A stretch of 64,000 bases of DNA, taken from Cyanobium sp. CACIAM 14. GTDB taxonomy: Bacteria; Cyanobacteriota; Cyanobacteriia; PCC-6307; Cyanobiaceae. Location: the NCBI GenBank assembly GCA_000708525.1, contig JMRP01000002.1, positions 121,225-185,224 on the forward strand, written 5' to 3'. Both the position numbers and the translations under genes were made by a program. The notes beneath the pieces were generated by a model. It ran no database searches. It saw only the letters and a program-made list of their open reading frames with translations, and was not told the DNA's origin. Below, piece by piece: positions 30,688 through 40,166 of this stretch; the first letter of the stretch is position 1; each line of letters opens with the position of its first letter.

Positions 30688-33600
30688 ATGGCTGACAGGT
30701 ACAACGGCGTCTGGGAGCTCTTCGGAGCTGGGGGAACCGATCCTGCCGCGTTCTTCCTTCCCTACGCCCGGGTGTTGTCGGTGGAGGCGACCCCGGGCGG
30801 TGACCGCCTCACCGTCCGCTACGACGACGGGAGCAGCATCGCCTACCTGGGGACGGGGCTCGCCCTCTCCGGGCAGCTGCTCACCGGCACGATCACGGGC
30901 CTGGAGGTGCGCGATTCCGGCGGCCAGCTGGCGGCCCGCATGAGCTCCACCGCGGCGAACCCGTTCGTGCTCACCGGCGGAGCCGCCATCTTCGGTGGTG
31001 CGGCATTTCTCGATCAGCTGCTCTCGGGCGACAACCTCATCGTCGGCTCGGGGCTGGGCACGGCCGCGGCCCGCGAAGTGCTCAAGGGCAGCCTGGGTGC
31101 CGACACCTACCGGCCGGGCAACGCCTACACCGCCATCGTCGACGGCATCGGCCCGTCCACCCTCGATCTCTCCGGCCTGGCGGGCCCCTCGACGGTGCAG
31201 CTGGCCGATCAGACCTTCACGGTCGGGGGCGTCACCGGGTCGATGAGCGGCGTGGTCACCGTGATCGGCACCGGCGGCGACGACACCATCTTCGGCACCA
31301 ACGGCGCCCTGTTCAGCCTCAGCACCGGCGCCGGCAATGACGTTGTCTATGCCTATGACTACAACCTGACGGAGTTCTACGGCGGCCAGTTCGTCGTTGA
31401 TCTGGGCGAAGGCGATGACACGGTGGTGGCCAACCAGTTCGGTTATGGCCTGCTCCGGGGCGGACCAGGGGCCGACACGGTCCGGGCTACGGGAGACATC
31501 CGCTTCTATCGCTTCGAAGGGATCGAGACCCTGGCCACCTTCGCTCCGCGGGTGAACACCGACCAGCTGCGCAGCTTCGAGCGGATCACCAACCTCTCCG
31601 GACTCAGCGGCGACAGGGTCACCTTCGAGCTGATGACCGACGGCACCGTCGACTTCGGACGACGGATGGCGCCGGGGCTGAGCGTGAATGCGATCGCCTA
31701 TGCGGCCGGCACGAATGTGATCGGCACCGCCGGCGACGATGTCTTCCAGGACGAGAGTCCCGCCGTGGCCAACGGCTTCCTGACCGCCAGCACCTTCTAC
31801 GGCGGCGGCGGCAACGACACGCTCCTCAACAACAGCGGGGCGGGCGTGTTCATCTTCAGCGGCAATCTCGCTGACTACACCATCACGAAGGTGCCCTCGC
31901 TGGCCCAGATCTGGGAGATCGCCGACAACCGCCCCGGTGCCCCGGATGGTGTGGATCGGATCGTTGGCATCTCCTCATCGGCACCGGTGCTCCGCTTCGC
32001 GGATTACCAGGCATCGATCGATGAGCAGATCGCCTACAAGGCCGACCCCAGCCAGCTGCCGGCCACGATCCTCAACGGCCAGCTCGAACTCTTCGGCCCG
32101 GACAACTTCGACTACGAGGGCATGTTTCCTGCCCTGGATCTGGCCCGTTCCCAGCAGCTCGACCCCGCCGGCGCGATCTACAGCGTCACCTACGCCAACG
32201 GTCTTCGGGTGGACTTCAAGGGGACCGGCCTCACCACCTCGGGCGCCTATGCCCCCAGCGGCGGTGTCGTCGATGAGATCCTTCTCTCCGATACCACGGC
32301 GCCGGGTTCGCCGACACCGCTGGCGCGTTTCTCCTCCGATCCCGCCAGCGGGCATCGTTTCCGGGTTCCCTTCAGCCGTGCCCTGCTCAGCGGTGGCGCC
32401 AAGCTCTACCAGTGGCTGATGTCGGGAAACAACCGGGTGATCGGCAGCCCCAACGATGATGTGATCGCGGCCGATGTCGGTCGGAACACGTTCACCGATG
32501 TTCCCGGAGGCAGCGTCAACAGCCTCTTCCTGGGCCGGAAGGTCGACAGTTTCGATGTCGTTCGCAACGCCGCCGGAGAGATCCTCCAGGTGCGCTACGT
32601 GGATGATCCTGCCGATACCTACAACTTTGTCAACGGCCTCGGAGACCCCTCGGGTGGCATCGCCAGTGGAGTGCTGGGCTCCCTTGGTGATGTCGCCGGT
32701 CGGCCGTATGACCCGAACCATCCGAATCTCGTCCCTCCCTTCATTCAGGGGATCCTGAATGCCCTCGCCGGCGGTGATCCCCACCTCACCACGATGGATG
32801 GGGTGGGCTATTCCTTCCAGGCCGTGGGTGAATTCGTGCTCACCCGCAGCACCATCCCCGGAGACAGCTTCGAGATCCAGGCCCGCTTCATCCCCTTCCT
32901 CGGCTTCGCCAGCCTGGTGGGTCAGGCTGCGGTGCGGGTCGGCACCGACCGGGTCAGCTTCGATCCCAACCGGCCCGACGTGGTGCGGGTGAACGGGCTC
33001 GCAGTGGATTTCTCGGCCGGGCCCCTGCAGCTGGATGGCGCCGTGCTCAGCCAGAGCGGTACGGCCAGCTGGACGCTCCGGCGCGACGGCGGTGAGACGC
33101 TCAGCATCAGCCAGATCTTCGCCAGCCCCGTCTGGCTGAGCCTCTCGTTCGAGCCCGGCAGCCAGAGGCCCCCCGGCACCCTGGTGGGCCTGTGGGGCAA
33201 CGCCGACCACAACCGCTTCAACGATTTCCAGCTGGCGGATGGCACGGTGCTGCAGCGGCCCCTGGGGCGGAGCACCCTTTACGGCCCCTTCGCCGACGCC
33301 TGGCGGGTGAGCCAGGCCACCTCCCTTCTCGACTACGGCGCCGGCGAGTCCACCGGCACCTACACCCGCCTGGCACCGCCGCCGGAGTTCTCGGTCACGG
33401 ATCTCCCGCGCGAGGTGCTCGAGCGGGCCGAGGCGGTGGCGAGTGCCGCCGGCATCACCGATCAGACCCTGCGCGCCTTCGCCGTCTACGACTACGTGCT
33501 CACCGGGGATGTCGCCGCCGTCACCGCCATCGCCAGCGCCCAGCAGAGCGGCCTGAGATCCGGCGACTGGGAGCAGCCGGCCACCACGCTGACGGCGCCC

Positions 33601-35721
33601 GTCCTTGGCGTGATCGCCCAGACCCCCCAGGTCACCGAAGCCGCCTCCGGGCCCACCCTGGTGGGCTTCGAGGCCTTCCGCACCGGCCCGGCGGTGGCGC
33701 CCGCAGTCGTGAACTGGGCCGTGGTGGCCCCGGGGGCCGGCTACTTCGATGCGGCCGATTTCCCCGGCGGTGCCCTTCCCTCCGGGCAGGTCACGATTCC
33801 GCAGGGGCAGAATGTCTCCGCCTTCACCGTGGCGCTTCCTGAGGGCGTGGTCACCCAGGCCGGGGAACTGCTGCGGGTGGAGATCTCCTCCCCGGCCGGT
33901 CTGGCCGTGGCGGCGGCCGCCGCCCAGGTGGAGGTGCTCAACAACGGCCCGGCCTCGGCCGCGCCCGCCGATGCCGCGTTCCTGAAGCTCAGCGGGCCAG
34001 GCGCTCTGAGCCATGTCGGCGATGCCTGGACGCTCGATCTCGGCCCGATCACCCAGGGATCGAGCCTCGATCCGGTGCAGCTGGCCCTCGTCAACGCCGG
34101 CCCGACCCGGGGCAATCTGCTCTCGGGGGTGTTCCAGACAAATGGGTCCCTCGCCAGCTTCGCAGGGCTGGCTCCGGTGCTGCGGCTGGCGGGTGGGGGC
34201 ACCCAGGGCGGCATCCAGGCGTCGATCGACACCGGCACCCCCGGTGTCCAGGAGGCTGCGCTCACCTTCGAGGCCCGGCAGAGCAACGGCACGGGCTTCA
34301 CCGCACCGCTGGGGACGGAGACGCTCACGATCCGGGCCACCATCCAGCCCGCCGTGGTGCGGGTCGATGATGGTGATGCTGCGTTCACGATCTCCGGCAC
34401 CCCGGCGGTGGGCCAGACCCTGACGGCCGACAGGACGGCCGATGATCCCGACGGCAACGGCGTCTTCTCCTACCAGTGGCAGTCCAGCGCCAACGGCGCC
34501 AGCTGGACGCCGATCGGCATCAATGCCGGCACCTATGCCCTCACCGGCGCGGAGGAGGGCCGCCAGGTGCGGGTCGTGGTGTCCTACACCGATGGCGAAG
34601 GCTTTGCGGAATCCGTGCAGACCACTCCGGTGGCCGTGCCCTTCGTCGATGACGGTGATGCCGCGTTCAGGATCTCCGGCACCCCGGCGGTGGGCCAGAC
34701 CCTGACGGCCGACAGGACGGCCGATGATCCCGACGGCAACGGCGTCTTCTCCTACCAGTGGCAGACGAGTGCCGACGGCAGCAGCTGGGATCCGGTGGGC
34801 AGCGATGCCTCCGCCTATCAGGTCAGGGAGGCGGATCAGGGCCGGCAGGTGCGGGTGCAGATCTCCTACACCGATGCTGAGGGATTCCCCGAGCGGGTGC
34901 TGGCCCCGGCGGTGCGGGTACCGCCTGCTCCCACCTACACGGTGACGCCCGGCAGCACCGACCTTGTGGAGGGAGACACCGTCACCGCCACGCTGGCCAC
35001 CACCGATGTGCCGGCGGGCACCCGCTTCTGGTGGGCCTTCTCCGGGCCTGGCATCACCGCCGGCGACCTTCAGGGGGGAGCCCTCACGGGCGACGGCACG
35101 ATCGGGACCGACGGCAGGTTCGTCGTCAGCGGGTCGATCGCCCGGGATGCGCTGATCGAGCCACCGGAGACGCTGCAGTTGCGCTTCTTCGCCGACAGCG
35201 GCCGCAGCCGTCAGGTGGGCACCACTGCCTCCTACACCATCAGGGAGCCTCTGGTGGGCAATCCCACCGACGGCAGCGACACCATCACCGGCACCGCGGC
35301 TGCCGACATCCTGCGGGGGGTTCCGCTGGGTTCACCTACCGGTCAGCGGGGCAGGGGCACCATCGATCGGCTCACGGGGCTGGGGGAGGGCGATCTCTTT
35401 GTGCTGGGCGATGAAATCGGCACCTTTTACGACGACGGCAATCCCCTCAGCCAGGGCCGCGGGGACTTCGGCGTGATCACCGATTTCGGCGCCGGCGATC
35501 GCATTCAGCTGCACGGCAGTCCCCAGAACTATCTGCTGGGGAACGGCACCTTCGAAGGACGCTTCGGGATATTCATCTATGCGCGCAATCCTGACCGGCC
35601 GCTCTCCAGCCGAGTGAGCTTCTACGACGAGGCGATCGGGTTCGTTGAGGGAGGCCGCCTGGACCAGCTCAATCTGGCGAATTCCGGCCAGTTCCTGTAC
35701 GCGACGCCACCTCCCGGGTGA
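30688..35721 (+). CDS. Giant RTX-like surface or secreted protein with VWD domain
   Basis: A 1677-residue acidic, glycine- and alanine-rich protein without an N-terminal signal peptide. Sparse hemolysin-type nonapeptides occur at about residues 190-370 (GTGGDDTIFGTNG, GAGNDVVYA, GEGDDTVVA, GGGGNDTLL) and again near 1530 (DGSDTITGTAAADIL). A von Willebrand type D domain starts near residue 692 (GGDPHLTTMDGVGYSFQAVG). Two 94-residue repeats lie at about 1226-1415, then a Calx-beta-like segment. The C-terminus (GDFGVITDFGAGDRIQLHG and beyond) resembles the ends of other picocyanobacterial type I secreted proteins. Calcium-bound export and a cell-surface role are inferred; no transporter genes are nearby. 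Confidence 0.85.
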   Translation: MADRYNGVWELFGAGGTDPAAFFLPYARVLSVEATPGGDRLTVRYDDGSSIAYLGTGLALSGQLLTGTITGLEVRDSGGQLAARMSSTAANPFVLTGGAAIFGGAAFLDQLLSGDNLIVGSGLGTAAAREVLKGSLGADTYRPGNAYTAIVDGIGPSTLDLSGLAGPSTVQLADQTFTVGGVTGSMSGVVTVIGTGGDDTIFGTNGALFSLSTGAGNDVVYAYDYNLTEFYGGQFVVDLGEGDDTVVANQFGYGLLRGGPGADTVRATGDIRFYRFEGIETLATFAPRVNTDQLRSFERITNLSGLSGDRVTFELMTDGTVDFGRRMAPGLSVNAIAYAAGTNVIGTAGDDVFQDESPAVANGFLTASTFYGGGGNDTLLNNSGAGVFIFSGNLADYTITKVPSLAQIWEIADNRPGAPDGVDRIVGISSSAPVLRFADYQASIDEQIAYKADPSQLPATILNGQLELFGPDNFDYEGMFPALDLARSQQLDPAGAIYSVTYANGLRVDFKGTGLTTSGAYAPSGGVVDEILLSDTTAPGSPTPLARFSSDPASGHRFRVPFSRALLSGGAKLYQWLMSGNNRVIGSPNDDVIAADVGRNTFTDVPGGSVNSLFLGRKVDSFDVVRNAAGEILQVRYVDDPADTYNFVNGLGDPSGGIASGVLGSLGDVAGRPYDPNHPNLVPPFIQGILNALAGGDPHLTTMDGVGYSFQAVGEFVLTRSTIPGDSFEIQARFIPFLGFASLVGQAAVRVGTDRVSFDPNRPDVVRVNGLAVDFSAGPLQLDGAVLSQSGTASWTLRRDGGETLSISQIFASPVWLSLSFEPGSQRPPGTLVGLWGNADHNRFNDFQLADGTVLQRPLGRSTLYGPFADAWRVSQATSLLDYGAGESTGTYTRLAPPPEFSVTDLPREVLERAEAVASAAGITDQTLRAFAVYDYVLTGDVAAVTAIASAQQSGLRSGDWEQPATTLTAPVLGVIAQTPQVTEAASGPTLVGFEAFRTGPAVAPAVVNWAVVAPGAGYFDAADFPGGALPSGQVTIPQGQNVSAFTVALPEGVVTQAGELLRVEISSPAGLAVAAAAAQVEVLNNGPASAAPADAAFLKLSGPGALSHVGDAWTLDLGPITQGSSLDPVQLALVNAGPTRGNLLSGVFQTNGSLASFAGLAPVLRLAGGGTQGGIQASIDTGTPGVQEAALTFEARQSNGTGFTAPLGTETLTIRATIQPAVVRVDDGDAAFTISGTPAVGQTLTADRTADDPDGNGVFSYQWQSSANGASWTPIGINAGTYALTGAEEGRQVRVVVSYTDGEGFAESVQTTPVAVPFVDDGDAAFRISGTPAVGQTLTADRTADDPDGNGVFSYQWQTSADGSSWDPVGSDASAYQVREADQGRQVRVQISYTDAEGFPERVLAPAVRVPPAPTYTVTPGSTDLVEGDTVTATLATTDVPAGTRFWWAFSGPGITAGDLQGGALTGDGTIGTDGRFVVSGSIARDALIEPPETLQLRFFADSGRSRQVGTTASYTIREPLVGNPTDGSDTITGTAAADILRGVPLGSPTGQRGRGTIDRLTGLGEGDLFVLGDEIGTFYDDGNPLSQGRGDFGVITDFGAGDRIQLHGSPQNYLLGNGTFEGRFGIFIYARNPDRPLSSRVSFYDEAIGFVEGGRLDQLNLANSGQFLYATPPPG
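34389..34482 (+). repeat. 94-base perfect direct repeat, copy 1 (inside giant gene)
   Basis: Identical, base for base, to 34671-34764, offset 282 bases (94 codons). It encodes ISGTPAVGQTLTADRTADDP and following residues of a beta-sandwich repeat. The rest of each 94-codon unit has diverged, so identity is limited to this third, suggesting recent gene conversion or duplication. Confidence 0.9.
34671..34764 (+). repeat. 94-base perfect direct repeat, copy 2 (inside giant gene)
   Basis: Second copy of the segment at 34389-34482. Recombination between the copies would remove exactly 94 codons in frame, so repeat-number variation between strains is plausible. Confidence 0.9.
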
Positions 35722-35745
35722 GGCGGGGTCCTCGGCGTCGCCTCA
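35719..35745. terminator. Possible bidirectional hairpin between convergent genes
   Basis: A 7-base inverted repeat (TGAGGCG and CGCCTCA) with a 13-base loop spans the 21-base gap between the giant gene and the convergent membrane-protein gene and includes both stop codons. There is no T-run on either side, so the call rests on position. Confidence 0.3.
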
Positions 35746-36537
35746 GGGCTCGTCCGGAGCAGCGTTCAGACCGCCGGCCACCAGCAGGCCGGTGAGATCC
35801 TTGCTGCCGAACACCTGGCGGTAGGCGGCCGTGCTGATGCAGACGATCAGAGGGACTGTCACCAGCAGCCCCACGAGGCAGGCCAGCAGGCCCAGCAGGG
35901 TGAGCCCGAATTCCACCAGGACCAGAAGCAGCACCGAGCCCCACTGGGGATCGAGCCGGGCACGGCCCCGTTCAATCGAACGGATCGGTCCTGCGCCCTC
36001 CAGCAGGGCGATCTGGGCCAGGAACTTCTGGGTGACCACCAGATAGATCACGGCCGCGACGGCCACCAGCAGCGGCACCACCGCCAGGGCACGGTTGATC
36101 TGGGCGGCAGCGCCCCCCGCCACGAGCCCCACCAGGAGGATCGCGGCCAGCAGCAGCCCGAGCACCAGGCCGTTGCGGAACAACCGCCAGCCGGCCCGGC
36201 CGTCCCAGCGGGTGAAGGTCCCCAGGACGGGACGACCCCCGGCCAGGGCGGTCCAGGCGCCGCGGATAAGGCCGGTGGTGCTCCAAAGGCTCACCATCAC
36301 CCCCAGGACCGTGCCGATCAGGGACCGAATCACCTGAACCCCGCTGACGGTCATGACGGCGTCCGGCTCCACCCGGCCCTGGATCAGCGAGCAGAGGCTG
36401 CTCAGCACCCCCGCCAGCAGGGTGAAGACCACGAACACCCAGGGCGCCCGGGCGAAGGCCTGCCAGCCCTCCGTCACCGCCCCGATCACCTGCAGGGAGG
36501 ATCCCTCCTGGGGATCCTTCGTCCGGGAGACGGTCAT
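35743..36537 (-). CDS. Polytopic membrane protein of unknown function
   Basis: A 264-residue protein with about five or six hydrophobic segments: WVFVVFTLLAGVLSSLCSLI, LIGTVLGVMVSLWS, GLVLGLLLAAILLVGLVAGG, VVPLLVAVAAVIYLVV and a long final pair containing LGLLACLVGLLVTVPLIVCI. A cytosolic loop has IRSIERGRARLDPQWG, seen in bacterial DUF975-like / stage-II-like membrane proteins. It lies downstream of the response regulator on the same strand with 136 bases between. Its gene contains copy B of the repeat that flanks the giant gene. Confidence 0.7.
   Translation of the reverse strand: MTVSRTKDPQEGSSLQVIGAVTEGWQAFARAPWVFVVFTLLAGVLSSLCSLIQGRVEPDAVMTVSGVQVIRSLIGTVLGVMVSLWSTTGLIRGAWTALAGGRPVLGTFTRWDGRAGWRLFRNGLVLGLLLAAILLVGLVAGGAAAQINRALAVVPLLVAVAAVIYLVVTQKFLAQIALLEGAGPIRSIERGRARLDPQWGSVLLLVLVEFGLTLLGLLACLVGLLVTVPLIVCISTAAYRQVFGSKDLTGLLVAGGLNAAPDEP
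35859..35897. repeat. Direct repeat copy B (within membrane-protein gene)
   Basis: Matches 30393-30431 at 38 of 39 bases, same orientation. This copy is in an intact coding context, so copy A is likely the displaced fragment. Confidence 0.75.
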
Positions 36538-36673
36538 CGGGGCAAGCGCGTTGGCCGGACGATAGGGAGTGGCGGCGGATCAGCCAGGGGATTGACAGGA
36601 AGCGTTGCCTCCGCTGCGGCGGCCCTGGGCGGGGCGAGCGCGACGCCGGGCGCTACGGCGAGGGAACCGTCGC

Positions 36674-37312
36674 TCAGGACCTCAGCTTCAGCACGGCCTG
36701 GGTCCGGTTGGCCACCTGAAGCTTTTGCATGATGGCGTGCCCGTGCACCCGCACGGTGCCCACCCCGATGCCGAGGGCCTCGGCGATCTGCCGGTTGCTC
36801 CAGCCGCGACCCATGGCCTCGAGCACCTCCCGCTCCCGCGGGGTGAGCTGGCAGAGGAGCGGGTCCGTAGGGAAGGCCACTCCGTCCTGCCCTTCACCGG
36901 CGTCGGGTTCGCCGCGGATCGCCTCCGTGGCATCGGCATCCCACCAGGACGCTCCCCGCAGCACCGTCTGGATGGCCAGTTCCAGATCACCTGCGGAGAT
37001 CCCCTTGCGGACGTAGCCGCTCGCCCCCGCCTCCAGCAGTTTCCTGCACCAGCGCGGATCCTCCTGGCTGGTGATCACGAGCACCGGGGTTCCGGGGTGT
37101 TCCGCTGTGAGGCGGCGACAGGTCTCCAGGCCGCCCAGGCCCGGCAATCCGAGGTCGAGCAGCACCACGTCCACCGCCGTCCGGCGCAGGAGCGCCAGGG
37201 CCTGCTCGCCGTCGGCCACGGTCGTCACCGAATCGATCTGCGCGAATCCCCGGAGGGTCACCTCCAGGCCGAGCCGGAAGAGTTCGTCGTCTTCCACCAC
37301 CAGGGCCCGCAT
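36674..37312 (-). CDS. NarL/FixJ-family response regulator
   Basis: A 212-residue two-domain regulator. The receiver has ALVVEDDELFRLGLEV (acidic pair), the phospho-acceptor aspartate in VDVVLLDLGLPGLGG, and VLVITSQE and GYVRKGISAGD for the conserved T/S and K. A LuxR-type helix-turn-helix follows: LTPREREVLEAMGRGWSNRQ, then IAEALGIGVGTVRVHGHAIM. The frame is open upstream, but ATG 37312 starts the receiver. It lies four bases after the histidine kinase, its clear partner. Note that the usual Kdp regulator KdpE is OmpR-type, unlike this one. Confidence 0.93.
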   Translation of the reverse strand: MRALVVEDDELFRLGLEVTLRGFAQIDSVTTVADGEQALALLRRTAVDVVLLDLGLPGLGGLETCRRLTAEHPGTPVLVITSQEDPRWCRKLLEAGASGYVRKGISAGDLELAIQTVLRGASWWDADATEAIRGEPDAGEGQDGVAFPTDPLLCQLTPREREVLEAMGRGWSNRQIAEALGIGVGTVRVHGHAIMQKLQVANRTQAVLKLRS

Positions 37313-37316
37313 CGCA

Positions 37317-38408
37317 TCAGCCTCCTGCCGCAGCCTCTCGCTGGCTGCCGGCGGGCAGCTGCACCACGATCTCGGCGCCGCCGGCGGGGCGGTTGCGCAG
37401 GGCGATCGTTCCCCCGTGGGCCGTGACGATCTGGCGGCAGAGGTAGAGCCCCAGGCCGCTGCCGGGCCGATCCTCCGAGAGCCGCTGAAAGCGCTCGAAC
37501 AGCCGCGGGATCTCGTCCTCCGGCACTCCCGGGCCGCCATCGGCCACCCGCATCCGCAGGCCGTCGCCCTGGGACTCCAGGTCCACCCGGATCTGGCTGC
37601 CCCGCAGGCTGTGGTGGATCGCGTTGATCAGCAGGTTCTCCACCAGCCGCAGCAACTGGGCCCCATCCCCCCGGAGCCGGTGGGGCAGGCGCTGCGAGGC
37701 CTCTCCGAAACCGAGGTGCAGACTCAGGTCGCGCTCCTGCGCCATGGCCCACAGATCGCGGATCACATCCTCCACCACCCGGGTGAACTCCACCGGAGCC
37801 ACCTCGAGCCGCAGTCCCTCGGCGTCGTTGCGGTACACCTCCAGCAGCGTCTGGATCTGCCCCAGCGCGCGGTTCTGGCCGCGCTCGATGGCCTTCAGGC
37901 TGCGTGCCAGCAGGGGATCGCTCCGACGCTCTCCGCTGCCGGCCAGGCTGCGCAGGGTGGCGATCGTGCCCAGGATCGGCGTCTTGAGGTCATGGGCCAG
38001 GGTGGCCACGAAATCCCTGCGCAGGTCCTCCACGGCCAGCTGGCCCTCGAGCGCGAGCCGCTGGCGCTGCAGCGCCTGGATGCGCAGGCACTGGCGTGCG
38101 GTCAGCACCAGGGCGCCGCAGACGAGCAGCCGGTTGGTGAGCACCGATCCGCTGATGGGGGAGGGCTCCGGCAGCACCAGGTTGGCGAGGGTGAGGCCGC
38201 AGGCCAGGGTCACGTAGCGCCAGATCGCGGTGGGACGGGCCGTCTCGCTCAGCAGCACCAGAGGGAACACATAGAGGTAGGCCAGCACCACCTGCACCGG
38301 GGTGACCGCCTCGACCGCCGCCACTGCGGCGGTGAGGGCCGCCACCTGCCTGCCGGGCGACGTCAGCGCCCCTATACCCCGCGGTAGAGATCGGTGGCTC
38401 ACATTCAT
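37317..38408 (-). CDS. Membrane-bound sensor histidine kinase
   Basis: A 363-residue kinase with three or four N-terminal hydrophobic segments (residues about 20-105) and no evident periplasmic domain. The H-box TLAHDLKTPILGTIATLRSL carries the phosphorylated histidine; the ATPase domain has ENLLINAIHHSLRG (N box), VADGGPGVPEDEIPRLFERF and GSGLGLYLCRQIVTAHGG. It starts 74 bases from, and divergent to, kdpA. The short KdpD in that operon lacks a kinase half, so this protein could supply one; that is inference. Confidence 0.9.
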   Translation of the reverse strand: MNVSHRSLPRGIGALTSPGRQVAALTAAVAAVEAVTPVQVVLAYLYVFPLVLLSETARPTAIWRYVTLACGLTLANLVLPEPSPISGSVLTNRLLVCGALVLTARQCLRIQALQRQRLALEGQLAVEDLRRDFVATLAHDLKTPILGTIATLRSLAGSGERRSDPLLARSLKAIERGQNRALGQIQTLLEVYRNDAEGLRLEVAPVEFTRVVEDVIRDLWAMAQERDLSLHLGFGEASQRLPHRLRGDGAQLLRLVENLLINAIHHSLRGSQIRVDLESQGDGLRMRVADGGPGVPEDEIPRLFERFQRLSEDRPGSGLGLYLCRQIVTAHGGTIALRNRPAGGAEIVVQLPAGSQREAAAGG

Positions 38409-38482
38409 ACCCTTCGCTAGTGGCGCCCTGCCGCGTCGGCGATCGACAGTGATCGGGTCCTTCGCTGCGGACGCTACCGCCG

Positions 38483-40150
38483 ATGACCGATTGGATACAG
38501 CTCGCCCTGGTGCTGGTGCTGGTGCTCGCCACCGCCCAGGTGCTGGGCGGCCATCTCTGGCAGGTGTACGACGACCGACCCCAGCCCTGGCTGGATCGCT
38601 GGCTCCGCCCGGTGGAAGACGGCCTGCTGCGCTGGGTGGGGGATCGGGGCCGCCCGGCGGAGGGCGCCTGGGACTATCTCCGCCCGCTCCTGGTCAGCAA
38701 TCTGGTGTTCGGAGCCGTGGCCTTCCTGCTGCTGCTCCTGCAGCCTCCCCTGCTCAACCCCGCGGGCCTGCCGGGGATGCGCTGGGACACGGCCCTGCAC
38801 ACCACCATCTCGTTTCTCACCAACACCGACCAGCAGCACTACGTCCCCGAGCAGAGCCTCAGCGACCTCTCCCAGCTCGGTGCGCTGCAGTTCCTCTTCT
38901 TCACCTCGGCGGCCACGGGCCTGGCGGTGGGCTTCGCCTTCATCCGCGGTCTCTGCGGGCGGCCCCTCGGCAACTTCCACCGGGACCTGATCCGCTCGAT
39001 CACCCGCGTGCTGCTGCCGCTCAGCCTGGTGTTCGGCCTGGTCCTGCTGCTCTGCGGTTCCCCCATGACCCTGGCCGGACCGGTCCGGTTCAAGACGCTG
39101 GAAGGAGCCACCCAGATCCTCGATCGCGGCCCCGTGGCCGCCTTCGAAGCGATCAAGCAGCTGGGGGAGAACGGTGGCGGGTTCTTCAACGCCAACTCTG
39201 CCCACCCGTTCGAGAACCCCAGCCCCTTCACCAACCTGCTGGCGCTGCTGGCAATGGTCGCCATCCCCGCCGCCACGATCGACGCCTTCGGTCGCTTCCT
39301 GGGCCAGCGGCGCCAGGCCGCTCTGCTGCTGCTGCTGGTGACGGGCCTGTTCCTGGCCGGAGCCCTGGTGGCGATCTGCGCCGAGCAGGGGGGGAACCCC
39401 CGGCTGGCCACCTGGCTCAACGGTCCCAACCTGGAGGGCAAGGAGGTGCGCTTCGGGGCCGGCGTCTCCGCCCTGTTCGCCACCATGGCCACCGGTTCGA
39501 TGACCGGGGCCGCCAATGCGGCCTATGACTCGCTGATGCCCCTGGGCGCCCTGGTGGCGCTGTTCAACCTCTTCCTGCAGGTGGTTTTCGGAGGACAGGG
39601 CACAGGTGTGGCCTACCTGCTGGTGTTCCTGATCCTCACGGTGTTCCTCACCGGGCTGATGGTGGGCCGCACCCCCGAGCTGTTCGGCCGCAAGGTGGAG
39701 AAGGCCGAGGTGGTGTGGAGCAGCGTCATCCTCCTGCTCCATCCCCTGTTCGTGCTGGTGCCGGCCGCCATCACGATCGCCTTTCCCAGCCTCGCAGCGG
39801 TGGGCAACCCCGGATTTCACGGTCTCACCGAGGTGGTCTACGAGTACGCCTCGGCCTCTGCCAACAACGGCAGTGGCATGGCGGGTCTGGGCAACTCCTC
39901 GCCCTGGTGGAACCTCAGCTGCGTCGTGAGCTTGCTGGGGGGGCGCTATCTGCCGATCGTCGCCCTGCTGTTCCTGGCGGCCGGCTTCGCCCGCAAGCAA
40001 CCCGTGCCTCCCAGTCCCGGCACCCTGGCCACCGACACGCCCCTGTTCACCGTCGTGACCGCCGTGGTGGTCCTGATCCTGGGTGCCCTCACGTTCTTCC
40101 CGGTGCTGGCCCTGGGCCCGATCGCCGAAGCCTTCTCTCTGTCCCGCTGA
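38483..40150 (+). CDS. kdpA: Potassium-transporting ATPase subunit A
   Basis: The 555-residue K+-selecting channel-like subunit of the KdpFABC pump. Selectivity-filter-like repeats are visible at [51 protein letters not shown] and [13 protein letters not shown]. Several hydrophobic helices follow the usual order. It heads an operon kdpA-B-G-C-D with 16 bases to kdpB. The 74-base gap to the divergent kinase must hold both promoters. Confidence 0.97.
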   Translation: MTDWIQLALVLVLVLATAQVLGGHLWQVYDDRPQPWLDRWLRPVEDGLLRWVGDRGRPAEGAWDYLRPLLVSNLVFGAVAFLLLLLQPPLLNPAGLPGMRWDTALHTTISFLTNTDQQHYVPEQSLSDLSQLGALQFLFFTSAATGLAVGFAFIRGLCGRPLGNFHRDLIRSITRVLLPLSLVFGLVLLLCGSPMTLAGPVRFKTLEGATQILDRGPVAAFEAIKQLGENGGGFFNANSAHPFENPSPFTNLLALLAMVAIPAATIDAFGRFLGQRRQAALLLLLVTGLFLAGALVAICAEQGGNPRLATWLNGPNLEGKEVRFGAGVSALFATMATGSMTGAANAAYDSLMPLGALVALFNLFLQVVFGGQGTGVAYLLVFLILTVFLTGLMVGRTPELFGRKVEKAEVVWSSVILLLHPLFVLVPAAITIAFPSLAAVGNPGFHGLTEVVYEYASASANNGSGMAGLGNSSPWWNLSCVVSLLGGRYLPIVALLFLAAGFARKQPVPPSPGTLATDTPLFTVVTAVVVLILGALTFFPVLALGPIAEAFSLSR

Positions 40151-40166
40151 CCCTCGAACGGCTGCC

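Noticed and set aside
31975..34014. 679-codon minus-strand open frame inside the giant surface-protein gene
   Set aside because: Its codon third positions and composition fit an antisense shadow; the VWD and RTX motifs are on the plus strand.
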